DNA of 64,000 bases. It comes from JAXGOI01 sp040767605 (GTDB taxonomy: Bacteria > Bacillota > Dehalobacteriia > UBA4068). The notes under the pieces are model-generated. The model did not search any database. It saw only the letters and a program-made list of their open reading frames with translations, and was not told where the DNA came from. The stretch spans positions 620,001 through 684,000 of the forward strand of contig JAXGOI010000001.1 of assembly GCA_040767605.1 (NCBI GenBank). The letters run 5' to 3'. Shown here piece by piece: positions 56,493-64,000 of this stretch. The position numbers and the translations under genes are program-made. Numbering within the stretch: the first letter of the stretch is position 1; the number at the start of each line of letters is the position of its first letter.

Positions 56493-58085
56493 TTACTTGC
56501 GGCAAAAGCGTCTTTTTAATACGGCTGTTACCTGCCTGCACTCCTCCATCTGGCAGCGGCTGGTAATAAATAAATAAACCCCGGCCCCCAGGCCCCCGGC
56601 AATTATAAGCTGCAATATTTGCCGGAGCTTACCGGCAATTCCCCAAATTCCCTCCAGAGCAAAAGAGGCAAGCCCCATAGTTATAGCGGCAGCGGCGGCG
56701 GCCAAAATTATTTTTATAAAGGACTGTTTAAGTACGCCAATATCCATACCTCCGGTTTTTTTATGCAAAAGAATTAAAAGTAAAAGCATATTAATAATTC
56801 CGGCTAAAGAATAAGCCAGAGCCAGCCCTCCCTGGGCCATGGGTTTTAAAAGCAAAAGGCTAAAACAAATATTAACAATTAAAGAACAAATACCTGCCAA
56901 AACAGGGGTTTTGGTATCCTGCAGGGCATAAAAAACCCGGCTTAAAACATGAATGGCCCCATAGGCAAAAAGCCCCAGGCAGTAAAATAATAGGGCATCC
57001 GAGGTTGCCTGGGTAGATTCCGGGGTAAACTTACCCCCCTGGAATTCAAACATAAAACGGATTATAGGCACCCTTAAAACCGCCAAAGCCGCTGAAAAGG
57101 GAAGGGTAATATAAATTACCGAGCGTATGCCTAAAGAAGCGGTATAATTAAAGCTTTCTTTTTCCTCCCGGGCCGCCTGGGAAGTAAGAGTGGGGAAAAC
57201 CGCAACCGCAATAGCTATGGCAAAAACCCCAATGGGCATTTGCATCATTCTTTGGCCGGTACGCAGGGCGGCCACCATACCCTCGGGAAGGGTTGAGGCC
57301 AAATTTTGATTTACAAAGAGATTAATCTGGCTTACGGAAAGCCCGATTAAAACCGGCAGCATCAGCATAAGCAGGCGCCGCACGCCGGGGTGAAGTAAAT
57401 TAAAGCTGAAATGATATTTTACCCCCACCCTAATTAAAGCCGGTATTTGAATAAAAAAGTTTAAGGCGGAGCCTATAACCACCCCGAGGGAGAAACCGGC
57501 AATACCATAGCCCGGCCAGCGGGCTTCAATAGGGGCGGCTAAAAGCAGGCCCCCCAATATAATCCCCAGATTATATAAAACCGAGCCTATGGCAGGGGCG
57601 GCAAAATGCTTATAGGAATTAAGTATACCCATGGAAATACCGGATAAAGACATAAAAAACACCTGAAAAAACATAATCCGGGTAAGTTTAACCGTCATTT
57701 CCATAGCCTCGGGGTTAAAACCGGGAACTAATAAATAAATAAGCTCATGGGTAAAAATGCAGCCTATGGCAACCCCTATTCCCAAAAGAAGCATAACCCA
57801 ATTTAAAACAATGCTGGAAACCCTCCAGGCCTCCGCCTCATTATCTTTGGCCACATAAGATGAAAATACCGGTATAAAAGCCGCGCTTAAGGCCCCCCCC
57901 ACTAAAATCATATACAAAAAATCCGGTATGGAAAAGGCCGCATTATAAGCATCCGTTAAGCGGTTTTGGCCAAATTGATTGTATATGAAAACATCCCGGA
58001 GATAGCCTAAAATCCGGGAGAGTATCATGGTAAACATTAAAAGCCCGGCAGCTTTAATAATTGGGCTTTGGCTTTTAGCTTCCAT
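56493..58085 (-). CDS. murJ: Lipid II flippase MurJ
   Basis: A 530-aa MOP-type transporter with about 14 membrane helices. Family motifs are LSRILGYLRDVFIYNQFGQN, DAYNAAFSIPDFL and RTGQRMMQMPIGVFAIAIAV. It flips peptidoglycan precursors. Placement between spoIIP and lepA is unusual relative to Bacillus, where spoIIP precedes lepA directly. Confidence 0.93.
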   Translation of the reverse strand: MEAKSQSPIIKAAGLLMFTMILSRILGYLRDVFIYNQFGQNRLTDAYNAAFSIPDFLYMILVGGALSAAFIPVFSSYVAKDNEAEAWRVSSIVLNWVMLLLGIGVAIGCIFTHELIYLLVPGFNPEAMEMTVKLTRIMFFQVFFMSLSGISMGILNSYKHFAAPAIGSVLYNLGIILGGLLLAAPIEARWPGYGIAGFSLGVVIGSALNFFIQIPALIRVGVKYHFSFNLLHPGVRRLLMLMLPVLIGLSVSQINLFVNQNLASTLPEGMVAALRTGQRMMQMPIGVFAIAIAVAVFPTLTSQAAREEKESFNYTASLGIRSVIYITLPFSAALAVLRVPIIRFMFEFQGGKFTPESTQATSDALLFYCLGLFAYGAIHVLSRVFYALQDTKTPVLAGICSLIVNICFSLLLLKPMAQGGLALAYSLAGIINMLLLLILLHKKTGGMDIGVLKQSFIKIILAAAAAAITMGLASFALEGIWGIAGKLRQILQLIIAGGLGAGVYLFITSRCQMEECRQVTAVLKRRFCRK

Positions 58086-58277
58086 AGGGCAACCTCTAAA
58101 CCTTTAATTTTATTTAGGCATATTATCTGAATAATTATATCATAATCCCCGGCGGAATACAGCAAAATTTATGCTTAATCCCAAATTAGAGGGGGAACCC
58201 TCCTTAAAAAGATGCCTTTTAAAAATTAACGGCTTATAAATAGCATTAATTATGCCTTACCCCCTTAAGTATCTTAT

Positions 58278-58487
58278 TTAAATATTTCTTTTAAATATTT
58301 GCAGTTTATAAGGTATGGCGGGGCTTTCAAAATCCATTAAATGTAATTTAAGGCCTCCCCCCGCCCTTTCCAGGCTGAAAACATAAGGAGGGCTTTGGGG
58401 CATAAGCCGGTGCAAACCGGCTGCGGATAAATTTAAGCCCCCGATAAGCAGGCTTAATAAAAAAACCAGCAAAATTAATCTTTTCAT
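58278..58487 (-). CDS. Small secreted or membrane-anchored hypothetical protein
   Basis: A 69-aa frame with a clear ribosome site (GGAGGG, 7 bases before ATG). It begins with a typical signal or anchor (MKRLILLVFLLSLLIGGLN) and continues with a short polar part, VFSLERAGGGLKLHLMDF. I know no family for it. It stands between murJ and spoIIP in the same direction. Confidence 0.5.
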   Translation of the reverse strand: MKRLILLVFLLSLLIGGLNLSAAGLHRLMPQSPPYVFSLERAGGGLKLHLMDFESPAIPYKLQIFKRNI

Positions 58488-58551
58488 TTTCGGCCCTCCC
58501 CTTTTATTATAACCGGGGGCGGGGCTTTTAATTTATTTTTTAAGCCATATT

Positions 58552-59589
58552 TTAATCCTCTGCTTTATTTAAAGCTTTATTTAAATTCTTATCTTCATAA
58601 ATGGCCTCGGCTAAAACCTCGGCAACAATTTCGGCGCTAAACCTGGCCTCTTCAAGGCTGTTTTCTGTGGAGCCCATTTCAAGGAGAATTCCATAGGGAG
58701 AAAAATGCTGATTATACCTGCCGTCTTGCACCCTTACCCCCCTTAAAATCCCCGGCGCCATCCCTTCCAGCTTTTCGCCTATTTTTTGGGCAAAAGCCAA
58801 ATTCTGCCGCCAGTTGGGGTGTTCCAGCCTTTTATCACTCCCCACCACCAGCATAATTTTAGCGGCCCGGCCCTTTTCGGTTTTAAGCACCGTAGTACCC
58901 CCGGCAGGCTTAACATCTCTATGGACATCTACAAAAACCTGTAAGCTGGGGTAAGCCTCTTTTAATTCCTTAAGGCTTGCCAAAGAATTGGCATAAGACA
59001 TTGCCCAGGAAGGGTAATCATGAATTGTTTCGCAAAGGATTGTGCCAATCCCCAGGCTTTCTAATTTTAATTTAATGGAATAAGCGGCCTGAAAAACCCC
59101 GGCGTTTTTCCCCTCCAGCTTATCCAGGCCCTCGGTAGGGGTATAGGCCTCGGAATTATGAGTGCAGTAAACAGCCACCAAAGGGCGGCTTAATTCCCCG
59201 TTTTTTACGGGCGGCTTTTCTTCTTTATTATCCCCATCCAGAGGGGGGGTATAGCTTTCCCCAGGGGCCTCCTGAAATTGGGCTGGGAATTCCGGCTCTG
59301 CCGTAACAGGCATAACAGGGCTTAATACGGCGCTGCTTTGGGCCAGAATTAATTTATAACCCTGAGCATTATTCCCGGGGAAAAGCTCCCCCGTATTTAT
59401 ACCGCCCCCGGGTATATGCATGGCTAAAACCCGAATAGCCCCTTGGGCCCCCAGTAAATTAGCCAGTACATGGCGGGGAATAAGCCGCAGCCCCAGATAA
59501 AAACCGCTTAAAAGACAAATGCAGCAGGTAATAAATAAAACTCCCCCAAAGGAGAGACCCCTTTTTGAATATCTTTTTCTTTTTAGCAT
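58552..59589 (-). CDS. spoIIP: Stage II sporulation protein P
   Basis: Peptidoglycan amidase/endopeptidase that thins the septum during engulfment. N-terminal anchor (about 15-37), a proline/acid linker to 130, then the SpoIIP domain with VYCTHNSEAYTPTEGLD, LQVFVDVHRDVKPAGGTTV, VVGSDKRLEHPNW and the end YGILLEMGSTENSLEEA, all family hallmarks. 345 aa. The neighbouring gpr gene usual in Bacillus is not between rpsT and spoIIP here. Confidence 0.96.
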   Translation of the reverse strand: MLKRKRYSKRGLSFGGVLFITCCICLLSGFYLGLRLIPRHVLANLLGAQGAIRVLAMHIPGGGINTGELFPGNNAQGYKLILAQSSAVLSPVMPVTAEPEFPAQFQEAPGESYTPPLDGDNKEEKPPVKNGELSRPLVAVYCTHNSEAYTPTEGLDKLEGKNAGVFQAAYSIKLKLESLGIGTILCETIHDYPSWAMSYANSLASLKELKEAYPSLQVFVDVHRDVKPAGGTTVLKTEKGRAAKIMLVVGSDKRLEHPNWRQNLAFAQKIGEKLEGMAPGILRGVRVQDGRYNQHFSPYGILLEMGSTENSLEEARFSAEIVAEVLAEAIYEDKNLNKALNKAED

Positions 59590-59650
59590 AACCTTGCCCT
59601 CCCCTATAATTTATGAGTATGGGTTGAGCAAAATTACCTAAAAAACAGCC

Positions 59651-59690
59651 ATAAAAAAAGACCCTTGCAAAAGCAAAAGCCTTTTTATAG
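59651..59690 (-). terminator. Terminator after rpsT
   Basis: AAAGGCTTTTGC pairs (with G-T pairs) with GCAAGGGTCTTT and is followed by seven T on the minus strand, about 13 bp after the rpsT stop. Confidence 0.7.
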
Positions 59691-59702
59691 CCTAAAAACA
59701 AA

Positions 59703-59963
59703 TTACATCTCATTAAACAGCCGCTGAAGCCTGGATTTTTTTCTGGCGGCCAGATTTTTATGGATAACGCCCTTAGAAGCCGTTTTATCTAAAACCCTAA
59801 GAGAGGCGGCAAGCTGATTTTGCGCAGCTTCTTTATCCCCGCCGGCTACAGCCTCAGAGAACTTCTTTAAATGATTTCTCATTATGGTTTTGCTGATGGC
59901 ATTTTTTTGGCGGCGGCTTTCGGCGATTAGCACCCGTTTTTTTGAAGATTTAATATTGGGCAT
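59703..59963 (-). CDS. rpsT: Ribosomal protein bS20
   Basis: 86 aa, starting MPNIKSSKKRVLIAESRRQK and ending ASKGVIHKNLAARKKSRLQR, clear bS20. AGGAGGTG stands before the ATG. Own promoter about 70 bp upstream. Its place beside holA is widely conserved. Confidence 0.97.
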   Translation of the reverse strand: MPNIKSSKKRVLIAESRRQKNAISKTIMRNHLKKFSEAVAGGDKEAAQNQLAASLRVLDKTASKGVIHKNLAARKKSRLQRLFNEM

Positions 59964-60030
59964 AGTTTCACCTCCTCTTATTTGCCGTATATATAAAAAT
60001 ATTTTTTACTTGGTAAACAATGCAAAAGTT

Positions 60031-60059
60031 ATTGTACCATGGCAGACCCAAAAATGCAA
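60031..60059 (-). promoter_or_regulatory. Sigma-A promoter of rpsT
   Basis: TTGCAT and TACAAT with 17 bp between. The leader of about 60 bases would allow S20 autoregulation, but I see no specific site. Confidence 0.65.
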
Positions 60060-60077
60060 GGGGCTTTTGCCAAATCA

Positions 60078-60117
60078 AAAAAGCTGAATAATCAGGAAGA
60101 AAAAGGCCTGATTCTGC
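60078..60117 (-). terminator. Terminator after holA
   Basis: CAGAATCAGG and CCTGATTATT pair, with six T following on the minus strand, about 40 bp beyond the holA stop. Confidence 0.6.
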
Positions 60118-60153
60118 CCTTATTCCTTTGCTTAACGCTCTTCTGTTTTAACT

Positions 60154-61227
60154 TTAAGAGCCGCAAATTCTTAAAATAGCCAGCTCTAAAAGATTATGCA
60201 AATCCCCTTCCCCGGTTTTATTGGCAATATCAGCATTAAGCAAAAGCTCCATAAAATAAATCAGCTCTGAGGCCTTAAAGGCCCGGGAGCTTTTTGTATA
60301 TTTTTCCGCCACAAAAGGGTGAATTTCCAGCCGGGAGGCAATTTCTCTGGGTTTTAAGCCCTGGGCGGAAAGCTCTAAAACCCCCAGCATATCCCTGAAT
60401 TGCTTAGCAAGCATGGAAAGAATTTTTTGCTCCGGCTCCCCCTCTTTTGTCATGGTTCTAAAGAGGCTTATGCTTTTGGCGGCATCTTTGGCCGCAACTT
60501 TATCCATCAGCTCAAAAATATTTATAAAACCGGCCCGGCTGATAACAGCCTCAACATCCTCTAAAGAGACTTCTCTTTTATCTCCGCAATAAGAGCAGGC
60601 CTTATCTATTTCCCGCCTTAAATAAGACATATTATTTCCGCAGGCTAAAGTTAAAAGCTCCAAGGCCCGGCGGGAAAAGCTATAACCTCTTTTTTTGCCC
60701 TCGTTTGACATCCAATGGAGCAATTCCTCCCCCTTATAGCTATGGCAGGCTGCTAAACGTCCTGTTTTTTCAATGGCTTTTACCAGCTTGCGCCGCCTTT
60801 CCGCCCCGCCGTTTAAGGTAAGAGCCAAAATTGTACTTTGGTTGGGGGCATTTATATAATCTAAAAGGGGGCCAAGCTCCTGCTTTTCTTCAGAGGCTTC
60901 CTCCCCTTCTATTTTTCCTTCTATTTTCCCCTCAATTTTCCCCTCATCTTTTTCCGCATTTTTATTGGCGCCTTTAGCCAGCCAGGGAATATTTTTAACC
61001 ACAATTAACCTGCGCTGGCCAAAAAAAGGCATGGTAGAGGCAGCGGCAACTATTTGGGGGGGAGTGCAATCCGCGCCAAAAAAAACCTCATAATTCCAGT
61101 CATCAGAGCCGATTGCCTTTTCTTTTAAAAGGGCAATTACCTCTTCAATTAAAAGGGGTTCATCCCCATATATAAGGTATACCGGGGAAAATAAGCCGTT
61201 TTGCAGGCTGTTTATTAATTGCTTCAT
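60154..61227 (-). CDS. holA: DNA polymerase III subunit delta (HolA)
   Basis: Clamp-loader subunit. MKQLINSLQNGLFSPVYLIY GDEPLL is its N-terminus, and the domain pattern (an AAA-like N-terminal half, helical C-terminal collar) fits the family; 357 aa. The frame opens 16 codons earlier inside the repeat array, but the ATG used here has GAGGGT directly before it. Residues about 105-120 are a low-complexity insert (GKIEGKIEGKIEGEEA) encoded by 12-base repeats. Its ribosome site and start look like the last unit of the repeat array. Confidence 0.9.
   Translation of the reverse strand: MKQLINSLQNGLFSPVYLIYGDEPLLIEEVIALLKEKAIGSDDWNYEVFFGADCTPPQIVAAASTMPFFGQRRLIVVKNIPWLAKGANKNAEKDEGKIEGKIEGKIEGEEASEEKQELGPLLDYINAPNQSTILALTLNGGAERRRKLVKAIEKTGRLAACHSYKGEELLHWMSNEGKKRGYSFSRRALELLTLACGNNMSYLRREIDKACSYCGDKREVSLEDVEAVISRAGFINIFELMDKVAAKDAAKSISLFRTMTKEGEPEQKILSMLAKQFRDMLGVLELSAQGLKPREIASRLEIHPFVAEKYTKSSRAFKASELIYFMELLLNADIANKTGEGDLHNLLELAILRICGS
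60903..60945 (-). repeat. 12-bp in-frame repeats inside holA
   Basis: About three and a half copies of a unit coding Lys-Ile-Glu-Gly, in the loop between two conserved stretches of HolA. Confidence 0.75.
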
Positions 61228-61421
61228 TTTACCCTCATTAATACATAGTTTGAATTTGCAGCTTTTTGCCCCCATTAATACATAGCTTGAACTTGCAGCA
61301 GTTTACCCTCACTAATACATAGTATGGATTTACGGCTTTTTCCCCCCATTAATACATAGTTTTAACTTGCAGCATTTTGCCCCCATTAATACATAGTTTT
61401 AACTTGCAGCAGCTTGCCGTC
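61220..61421 (-). repeat. 37-bp tandem repeat across the comEC-holA junction
   Basis: The segment CATTAATACATAG (plus strand) recurs at 61236, 61273, 61310 (one change), 61347 and 61384: an exact 37-base period. The first unit in transcription order is the last coding part of comEC including its TAA; the last runs into the ribosome site and start codon of holA, which align with the repeat. Four units lie in the gap between the genes. Confidence 0.9.
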
Positions 61422-63743
61422 GCTAAAAACAGTAATGGCGCCGTTTTTAGAGGTTTTATAAAAGGGTACCCCCATATCCTGCCAATAATCGCTGATTACA
61501 GGGGAAGGATGGCCGAAGGGATTATTCTTCCCTACGGAAACCACAACCGCCTCGGGGGCTACCCTGCGGTAAAAATCCGTATTCATACTGGATATACTGC
61601 CATGATGAGGCAGCTTTAAAATATCCGCCTTAATTTGAGCCAGAGGCACTAAAGCCTCAAGGTTTCTCCCTTCAATATCTCCGGTAAAAAGAAAGCTTAT
61701 ATCCTTATACTTTAGCTTCATCACCAAAGAGCCTTCATTGGCGTTACTCGCCGTATAGCTTTGGGAAGTATCCGGAGAAAATATATCTAAATACAAATCT
61801 TCCTCTAAAAGATAGCTTTCTCCTGCCTGAGCCTGAAAGATTTCGCATCCCTTTTCAGAGGCTTTAAAAATAAACTCTTCTTGAAGGTCAATCTCCCCGC
61901 AGGGGGCGGAAACCATTACCCCCCTAACCTTAAACATTTGCAAGAGAGAAAACAGGCCGCCGATATGATCCTCATGGGGGTGGCTGTTTATTAAAAGCTC
62001 TACCTGCTTTATCTTCCGGCCATGCAAAAAGGGGGCTAAAATATTATCCCCGGCCCAATTAAGATCCCCGGTTTTGCCTCCCCCGTCTATTACAACGGTG
62101 TTCCCCCTTGGGGTAAAAACTATTGCGCAATCCCCCTGCCCTACATCTAAAAAAACTACCTCCAGCAAATCCTCCGAGCCTTTAAAAGCCTCCGGGGCCG
62201 GGCCTTGATTATTCCCAAAAGGCAAAATTAAAAGTAAAATCAAAAATAAGGCTGTAATATATACGCCTTTTTTACCCCAAAGCCTGCCGATTTTAGGCAA
62301 AGCCGGCATAATACTAAAATAAACTATTAAAACCAAAAAACCGGGGCGGCCAAGGGCCAGCCATGAAAACCCCAGTTGAGAAACAAAATCCGCCGTTTTA
62401 TAAACAATTTCCATAAAAAAGCCGGCGCTGATTAAAAATAAGGAGGCAAGGCCGATGGAAAAGAGGGAAAATAAAGCCCCTACCAAAGCTAAAATTACCA
62501 CCAGACCAATAATAAGCAAAAAAAGCTGGGATAAAACCCAGCCCCCCCAGGAGGCTAAATTAAAATACCAGGCCACCACAGGCATAGAGGCAAAGGAGGC
62601 GGCAAATGTAACGGCAAAGGAGTTTTTAAGCCATTTGGGCCCCGGTAAAATACTGTAAAAAACCGGCTGCAAAAGCCCTATTCCTGCTACGGTTATAAAA
62701 GAAAGCTGAAAGCCCGCGTCTAAAATCTGCAAAGGCTTCCATAATAAAACCAATATAAGGGCCAGGCCCCAGGAATTTAATAAATCCGCCTTTTCATTAA
62801 ATACCGGGGCAATTAAAAATAAAGCGGCCATAATTGAGGCTCTGAGAACCGAGGCCTTAAACCCCACAATAAAAAGATAAAAGAGCAAAAAAACTGCCCC
62901 TATAATCAGGCGGGGCCAGCGTCTTTTATAGCTGCCTCCAAAAACCAGCCCCGCTAAAGCCACAATATAGCCTACATGAAGGCCGGAAACGGCAAAGGCA
63001 TGCAAAATACCGGCTTGGGCCAGAGTTCTTTTTTCATAGGCGCTTAAATCACTCTTTTCGCCCAGAAAAACCCCTTTTATATATTGCCCCTGCTTATGGG
63101 GGATTTGCTCAATGGCTTTATCCAGCCTTAGCCTTATTTTAGAGGCCAAACGGCCGATAAAATTACCCTCCCCCCGGTTTATAAGGGTAATTTCTCCGCC
63201 GTAAGCTGCGGAAATTCTTCCGCTATAGCCCTGCTTTAATAAATAGCTTTCATAATCAAAGGCATTTTCATTCCCGTATAAAGAATAAGGCATAACCCGC
63301 CCCCGGGCTGTAAGCCTGTCTCCGTATAAATAACTGCCGGGGCCCTCCCCATATAAAAGCACATCCCCGCCAAAATAGGGCAGGCTGTTTACGCTTTCTG
63401 GCCGCAGGCTGAGGGAAAACCCCCCTGCCTCATTAGAAAGGCTGTTTTTTAATACCAGGCCTTCAATTATAATTTCCTCCCCTTCCGCTACCGGAAAAGG
63501 CTTTGGCTTATGCCAATCGCTGACGCTTAAAAAAATCCCCAGGGCTAAAAATAAGCCTAAGGGGGCGGCATAACCGTATTTTTTTGCCGCAATAACACTT
63601 AATACGCCCAAAGCCAGAATAATCAGGCTCGGGGTAAAACCAAAAAGCCCCGTCATCCCTAAGGCAACCCCTGCCGCAAGGGCCAAGCCATAGTAAAAAA
63701 GGGGCCGGGTAATTATACTGTTTTTACCGGGCCCTTTAATCAA
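61386..63743 (-). CDS. comEC: DNA-uptake channel ComEC
   Basis: Competence protein, inner-membrane channel for single-stranded DNA. It has an N-terminal OB-like domain (DUF4131, about 60-170), the Competence membrane core (about 225-500; HAFAVSGLHVGYIVALAGL) and a metallo-beta-lactamase domain (about 530-785) with FLDVGQGDCAIVF, INSHPHEDHIGGLFSL and LFTGDIEG. 785 aa. TTG start overlapping the comEA stop by 8 bases. Its last codons are the first unit of the 37-bp repeat. Confidence 0.96.
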   Translation of the reverse strand: MIKGPGKNSIITRPLFYYGLALAAGVALGMTGLFGFTPSLIILALGVLSVIAAKKYGYAAPLGLFLALGIFLSVSDWHKPKPFPVAEGEEIIIEGLVLKNSLSNEAGGFSLSLRPESVNSLPYFGGDVLLYGEGPGSYLYGDRLTARGRVMPYSLYGNENAFDYESYLLKQGYSGRISAAYGGEITLINRGEGNFIGRLASKIRLRLDKAIEQIPHKQGQYIKGVFLGEKSDLSAYEKRTLAQAGILHAFAVSGLHVGYIVALAGLVFGGSYKRRWPRLIIGAVFLLFYLFIVGFKASVLRASIMAALFLIAPVFNEKADLLNSWGLALILVLLWKPLQILDAGFQLSFITVAGIGLLQPVFYSILPGPKWLKNSFAVTFAASFASMPVVAWYFNLASWGGWVLSQLFLLIIGLVVILALVGALFSLFSIGLASLFLISAGFFMEIVYKTADFVSQLGFSWLALGRPGFLVLIVYFSIMPALPKIGRLWGKKGVYITALFLILLLILPFGNNQGPAPEAFKGSEDLLEVVFLDVGQGDCAIVFTPRGNTVVIDGGGKTGDLNWAGDNILAPFLHGRKIKQVELLINSHPHEDHIGGLFSLLQMFKVRGVMVSAPCGEIDLQEEFIFKASEKGCEIFQAQAGESYLLEEDLYLDIFSPDTSQSYTASNANEGSLVMKLKYKDISFLFTGDIEGRNLEALVPLAQIKADILKLPHHGSISSMNTDFYRRVAPEAVVVSVGKNNPFGHPSPVISDYWQDMGVPFYKTSKNGAITVFSDGKLLQVKTMY

Positions 63744-64000
63744 CGCTTATCATCCCTTTAATTTTACCGTATGTAACATCGCCAATACCGGAAACTTTTT
63801 TAATATCCTCAATTTTTGTAAATTTGCCGTTATCCCGACGGTAATTAATAATTGCTCCGGCCTTACTGGGGCCGATACCGGGCAGGCTTTCCAATTCCCC
63901 GGAAGATGCGGTATTAATATTTATTTTACCGCTTATATTTGCGGCACTGTTCCCCGCCGCCGGTTTTGGGGAAGATAAATCTCTGCTTTCGGCTATATAC
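63736..64000 (-). CDS. comEA: ComEA, 3' part
   Basis: The C-terminal 87 codons of ComEA, the membrane-anchored DNA-binding competence protein; the gene starts beyond the right edge. The helix-hairpin-helix domain is clear: GKININTASSGELESLPGIG, SKAGAIINYRRDNGKF and KKVSGIGDVTYGKIKG. Before it is a Ser/Ala/Pro-rich linker. Its stop overlaps the TTG start of comEC. Confidence 0.95.
   Translation of the reverse strand, partial: YIAESRDLSSPKPAAGNSAANISGKININTASSGELESLPGIGPSKAGAIINYRRDNGKFTKIEDIKKVSGIGDVTYGKIKGMISVD

Noticed and set aside
59459..59713. 84-aa minus-strand frame between rpsT and spoIIP as a gpr remnant
   Set aside because: It overlaps the spoIIP start in another frame and the rpsT terminator, and shows no similarity to Gpr.
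61236..61421. CRISPR array in the 37-bp repeats
   Set aside because: The copies are directly adjacent with no unique spacers, so this is a tandem duplication and not a CRISPR.

Overview
This window is a chromosomal segment of a Gram-positive, endospore-forming member of the Bacillota, most likely class Clostridia. The evidence is the content and order of the genes: sleB-ypeB and spoIIP, yqfC-yqfD-pgpH-ybeY-dgkA-cdd-era-recO-glyQ-glyS, hrcA-grpE-dnaK-dnaJ-prmA-mtaB, comEA-comEC-holA-rpsT, and AddAB instead of RecBCD. I cannot name the species. Every protein gene I accept lies on the minus strand; only two tRNA genes are on the plus strand. Spacing is tight, with many stop/start overlaps and many TTG or GTG starts.

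Layout, read in transcription order from the right edge. 64.0-60.1 kb: comEA (cut by the edge), comEC and holA, the last two separated by a 37-bp tandem repeat. 60.1-53.3 kb: rpsT, spoIIP, a small secreted protein, murJ, lepA, hemW. 53.4-45.2 kb: the CIRCE-controlled heat-shock operon hrcA-grpE-dnaK-dnaJ, then prmA, mtaB, a HIT protein and rpsU. 44.9-41.6 kb: an NfeD-type protease, flotillin floA and a proline-rich membrane-anchored protein. 41.5-33.5 kb: yqfC, yqfD, pgpH, ybeY, dgkA, a DUF3048 lipoprotein, cdd, era and recO; the usual phoH is missing between yqfD and pgpH. 33.4-27.5 kb: glyQ, glyS and ppdK.

27.5-21.7 kb is more accessory and partly AT-rich. It holds a SAM methyltransferase, a frameshifted HEPN-domain remnant, a fluoride riboswitch driving crcB, GTP-dependent PEP carboxykinase, a NapH-like ferredoxin membrane protein and a putative HEXXH membrane protease. 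21.7-18.4 kb is the most unusual cluster: a corrinoid protein, a MtaA/UroD-like protein lacking the usual zinc cysteines, and a diguanylate cyclase whose N-terminal region resembles DUF1638. A run of 9-bp repeats separates the last two genes.

18.2-0 kb: a DUF362 protein that seems to start with ATT, deoC, hflX with a JAMM-like N-terminal domain, a PHP phosphatase, addB-addA, a small membrane protein, a metallo-beta-lactamase-fold hydrolase, a 52-aa DUF1540 protein, nth, a CtpA-like protease, tRNA-Cys and tRNA-Leu, the spore-germination pair sleB-ypeB, and a DUF2007-like gene cut by the left edge.

Most genes are housekeeping or sporulation functions. The best candidates for something undescribed are the corrinoid/MtaA-like/GGDEF cluster and the tandem repeats placed at translation-start regions. 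All assignments are from reading the sequence; no database search was run.
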